From NCBI GenBank assembly GCA_014584345.1, contig JACTNB010000024.1, positions 124,001 through 188,000 on the forward strand: a stretch of DNA of 64,000 bases, given 5' to 3'. This DNA is from Planctomycetota bacterium (GTDB lineage Bacteria > Planctomycetota > Planctomycetia > Planctomycetales > Planctomycetaceae). The notes under the pieces were generated by a model, which searched no databases, was not told where the DNA came from, and worked only from the letters and a program-made list of their open reading frames with translations. The translations under genes were made by a program, and so were the position numbers. This document shows positions 62,395-64,000 of the stretch, in pieces (position 1 is the first letter of the stretch; each line of letters opens with the position of its first letter).

Positions 62395-64000
62395 TCAATG
62401 TCCACCGGAAGTGAACAGGGCGGAATTGCCCAGGTTTCGTTCCAGGGGGGGGAGCGCCTCTTCGAGCACGCCCCGGGATTTCTGCCAGACAATTAACCCT
62501 TCGATGACCATCCAGATTTGCATCGACATAATCAAGGCACCGAACCCGAACAGCAGAAACTGCCCCGTCCACAACCAGCCCGATTCCGGGTTGAACATCT
62601 GCCACAACATGGCCCAGGCTGGCATGATCAGCATGATAATCATGGGAATCGCCACGGGGGCCACGCGCTTGCCCCGACGCCATAAATAGAAGAAGGTCAC
62701 CATCAACGCCAGGCCGGCCAGCAGTTGATTGGTCGCCCCGAACAGAGGCCACAAAATCAAGCCTCCCGTTCCCAGCTTCCCGCTGGGCCCGGGCAACATC
62801 GCCACCGCCAGCCCACACCCCACCGCCACCCCGGTGGCAACGTATTTATCCTTGAGCGGCGCAATATGCAGCGTCCCCCCCAGTTCCTGGATGACGTACC
62901 GTTGCAAACGCGTGGCGGTATCCAGCGTGGTCGCGGCAAAACAGGCCACCAGCACGGCGATCGTCCCCGTGGCCAGCACGAGGGGAATCCCCAGGGCCGT
63001 CAGAAAATTCGCGCCGCCATCCACGAAGGCCCCCACCGTTTGCGGCAGCCTGAAATCATTCCACGAGTGCCCCACGCCGTAACGCGAATTCCAGGCTTCC
63101 AGGCCCGTCAGCATCTGGCCATCCACCATCACGCCCATCCCCAGTCCGGCCGTGCAGCACAGAATCACCAGCACCGCCAGCATCCCTTCCAGCAGCATGC
63201 CCCCGTAACCGACATACTGGGCATCGGGCTCGCTGGCAATCTGCTTGCTCGTGGTGCCACTGCTCACCAGGCAGTGAAACCCGCTACAGGCCCCGCAGGC
63301 AATGGTGATGAATAGAAACGGCCAGATCGGCGGGGCATCCGCCGGGATGTTCGTCGCTATCGCCGGCGCGCTCGAAGCCAGATCGATTTTGTTCGTCATC
63401 CCCGCCACTAGCACACCCGCGACCAGCAACACCAGCGCCACCATCAGTTGATGACTATTGATATAGTCGCGGGGCTGCAACAGAATCCAGACCGGCAACA
63501 CCGAGGCAAAAAAGCAATAAATCATCAACCCCACCGTCCACAAAATCACCGGGTTGCCCCAACTTTCCGGCAGGCTGATCGGTAGCCAGTACACCCCTAC
63601 TGCCACCGCCAGGTACAGCAACAACAAGGCGATAATCGATGGAATCAGCAGGCCGCCATGGCCCTTGTACACCCACAGGCCAATCCCAACCGCCAGCGGC
63701 ATCGCCAGCCAGACCGACAATACCGAGGCCGGATACATGCTGAAGATCATCGCGATCACCAGTCCGAAAATCGCCAGCACCACCGTCAATGCAAAAAACA
63801 GAATCAGCAACAGCAGCAGACGGGCACGACGCGAAATCAGCCGACCCGCCACTTCGCCCACTGTTTGCCCCCGATTCCGTAGCGACACCACCAGCGCCCC
63901 CAGATCGTGAACCGCACCGATGAAGATCGAACCGAACACCACCCACAGCAAGGCGGGCAGCCAGCCCCAGAAGACCGCAATCGCCGGTCCGACAATCGGG
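62395..64000 (-). CDS. cstA: Carbon starvation protein A family transporter (5' part missing)
   Basis: The frame stays open to the right edge of the window; residues just inside are PIVGPAIAVFWGWLPALLWV, an interior family motif, so the beginning of the gene lies beyond. FGSIFIGAVHDLGALVVSLRN and GACSGFHCLVSSGTTSKQI are CstA hallmarks. About twelve membrane segments are visible. CstA proteins take up peptides or pyruvate when carbon is scarce. Compared with E. coli CstA, the C-terminal extension is moderate. rhaB is the next gene downstream on the same strand; a shared transcript is possible. Confidence 0.93.
   Translation of the reverse strand, partial: PIVGPAIAVFWGWLPALLWVVFGSIFIGAVHDLGALVVSLRNRGQTVGEVAGRLISRRARLLLLLILFFALTVVLAIFGLVIAMIFSMYPASVLSVWLAMPLAVGIGLWVYKGHGGLLIPSIIALLLLYLAVAVGVYWLPISLPESWGNPVILWTVGLMIYCFFASVLPVWILLQPRDYINSHQLMVALVLLVAGVLVAGMTNKIDLASSAPAIATNIPADAPPIWPFLFITIACGACSGFHCLVSSGTTSKQIASEPDAQYVGYGGMLLEGMLAVLVILCCTAGLGMGVMVDGQMLTGLEAWNSRYGVGHSWNDFRLPQTVGAFVDGGANFLTALGIPLVLATGTIAVLVACFAATTLDTATRLQRYVIQELGGTLHIAPLKDKYVATGVAVGCGLAVAMLPGPSGKLGTGGLILWPLFGATNQLLAGLALMVTFFYLWRRGKRVAPVAIPMIIMLIMPAWAMLWQMFNPESGWLWTGQFLLFGFGALIMSMQIWMVIEGLIVWQKSRGVLEEALPPLERNLGNSALFTSGGH

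Overview
The window looks like a chromosomal segment of a planctomycete (phylum Planctomycetota). The evidence is its protein families: a DUF1559 pseudopilin-like protein, PVC-type c-cytochrome/dehydrogenase proteins with CxxCH motifs, an MJ0042 zinc-finger membrane protein, a DUF1080-cytochrome-PA14 fusion, a FloA flotillin, and many secreted proteins of unknown function. DNA is moderately GC-rich. No tRNA or rRNA gene, CRISPR array, transposase, integrase or phage gene was seen. Both ends cut genes: an ECF sigma factor at the left edge and a CstA transporter at the right edge.

Layout. 1-6.1 kb: ECF sigma factor (partial), a 70-aa protein, a giant secreted double PQQ-propeller protein and an 89-aa protein. 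6.3-11.6 kb: a 679-aa protein with a C-terminal nitrilase-like domain and unknown N-terminal half, then a zinc-finger/membrane/transglutaminase-like protein. 11.8-19.3 kb: purA, an SDR reductase, HEAT-like and TPR exported proteins and a Ca2+/Na+ antiporter. 19.9-23.3 kb: a Cys-rich secreted protein, mannose-1-phosphate guanylyltransferase and moaA. 23.9-31.5 kb: a membrane-anchored sigma-54 activator behind a periodic repeat array, an esterase, polX and a DUF1559 protein. 31.9-36 kb: glycosyltransferase, a membrane-tethered hypothetical protein, FloA and a small exported protein. 36.3-49.9 kb: two multi-domain cytochrome proteins, a sugar-dehydrogenase-like propeller, a CobW GTPase, a membrane protein, an SIS isomerase and an exported protein. 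50.2-57.4 kb: a CpaD/OmpA-like lipoprotein and a CpaC-like secretin, an unknown 629-aa protein with tsaB, and a small zinc-ribbon protein. 57.7-64 kb: an SLBB-like exported/membrane protein, an actin-fold (ASKHA) protein, rhamnulokinase and cstA.

How the genes fit together. Much of the window concerns the cell envelope and catabolism of complex sugars: DUF1080 and PVC cytochromes, a sugar dehydrogenase-like propeller, rhamnulokinase and CstA. Envelope building or sensing is represented by FloA, GT4, ManC, the secretin pair and the SLBB protein. Housekeeping genes (purA, moaA, polX, tsaB) are scattered singly. Operons are short, with many genes alone and spaced by 100-850 bases.

Non-coding highlights. 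A family of dispersed repeats with the core CCGTCAGGAAGCGGGCCA occurs in four intergenic locations, twice as nearly perfect inverted pairs about 135-139 bp long. A tandem TCGGCGC array with exact 12-bp period lies upstream of the sigma-54 activator. Two convincing intrinsic terminators and a few promoter candidates were also found. The best candidates for something undescribed are the nitrilase-like protein at 6307-8346, the membrane-bound sigma-54 activator with its repeat array, and the unknown protein at 54114-56000.
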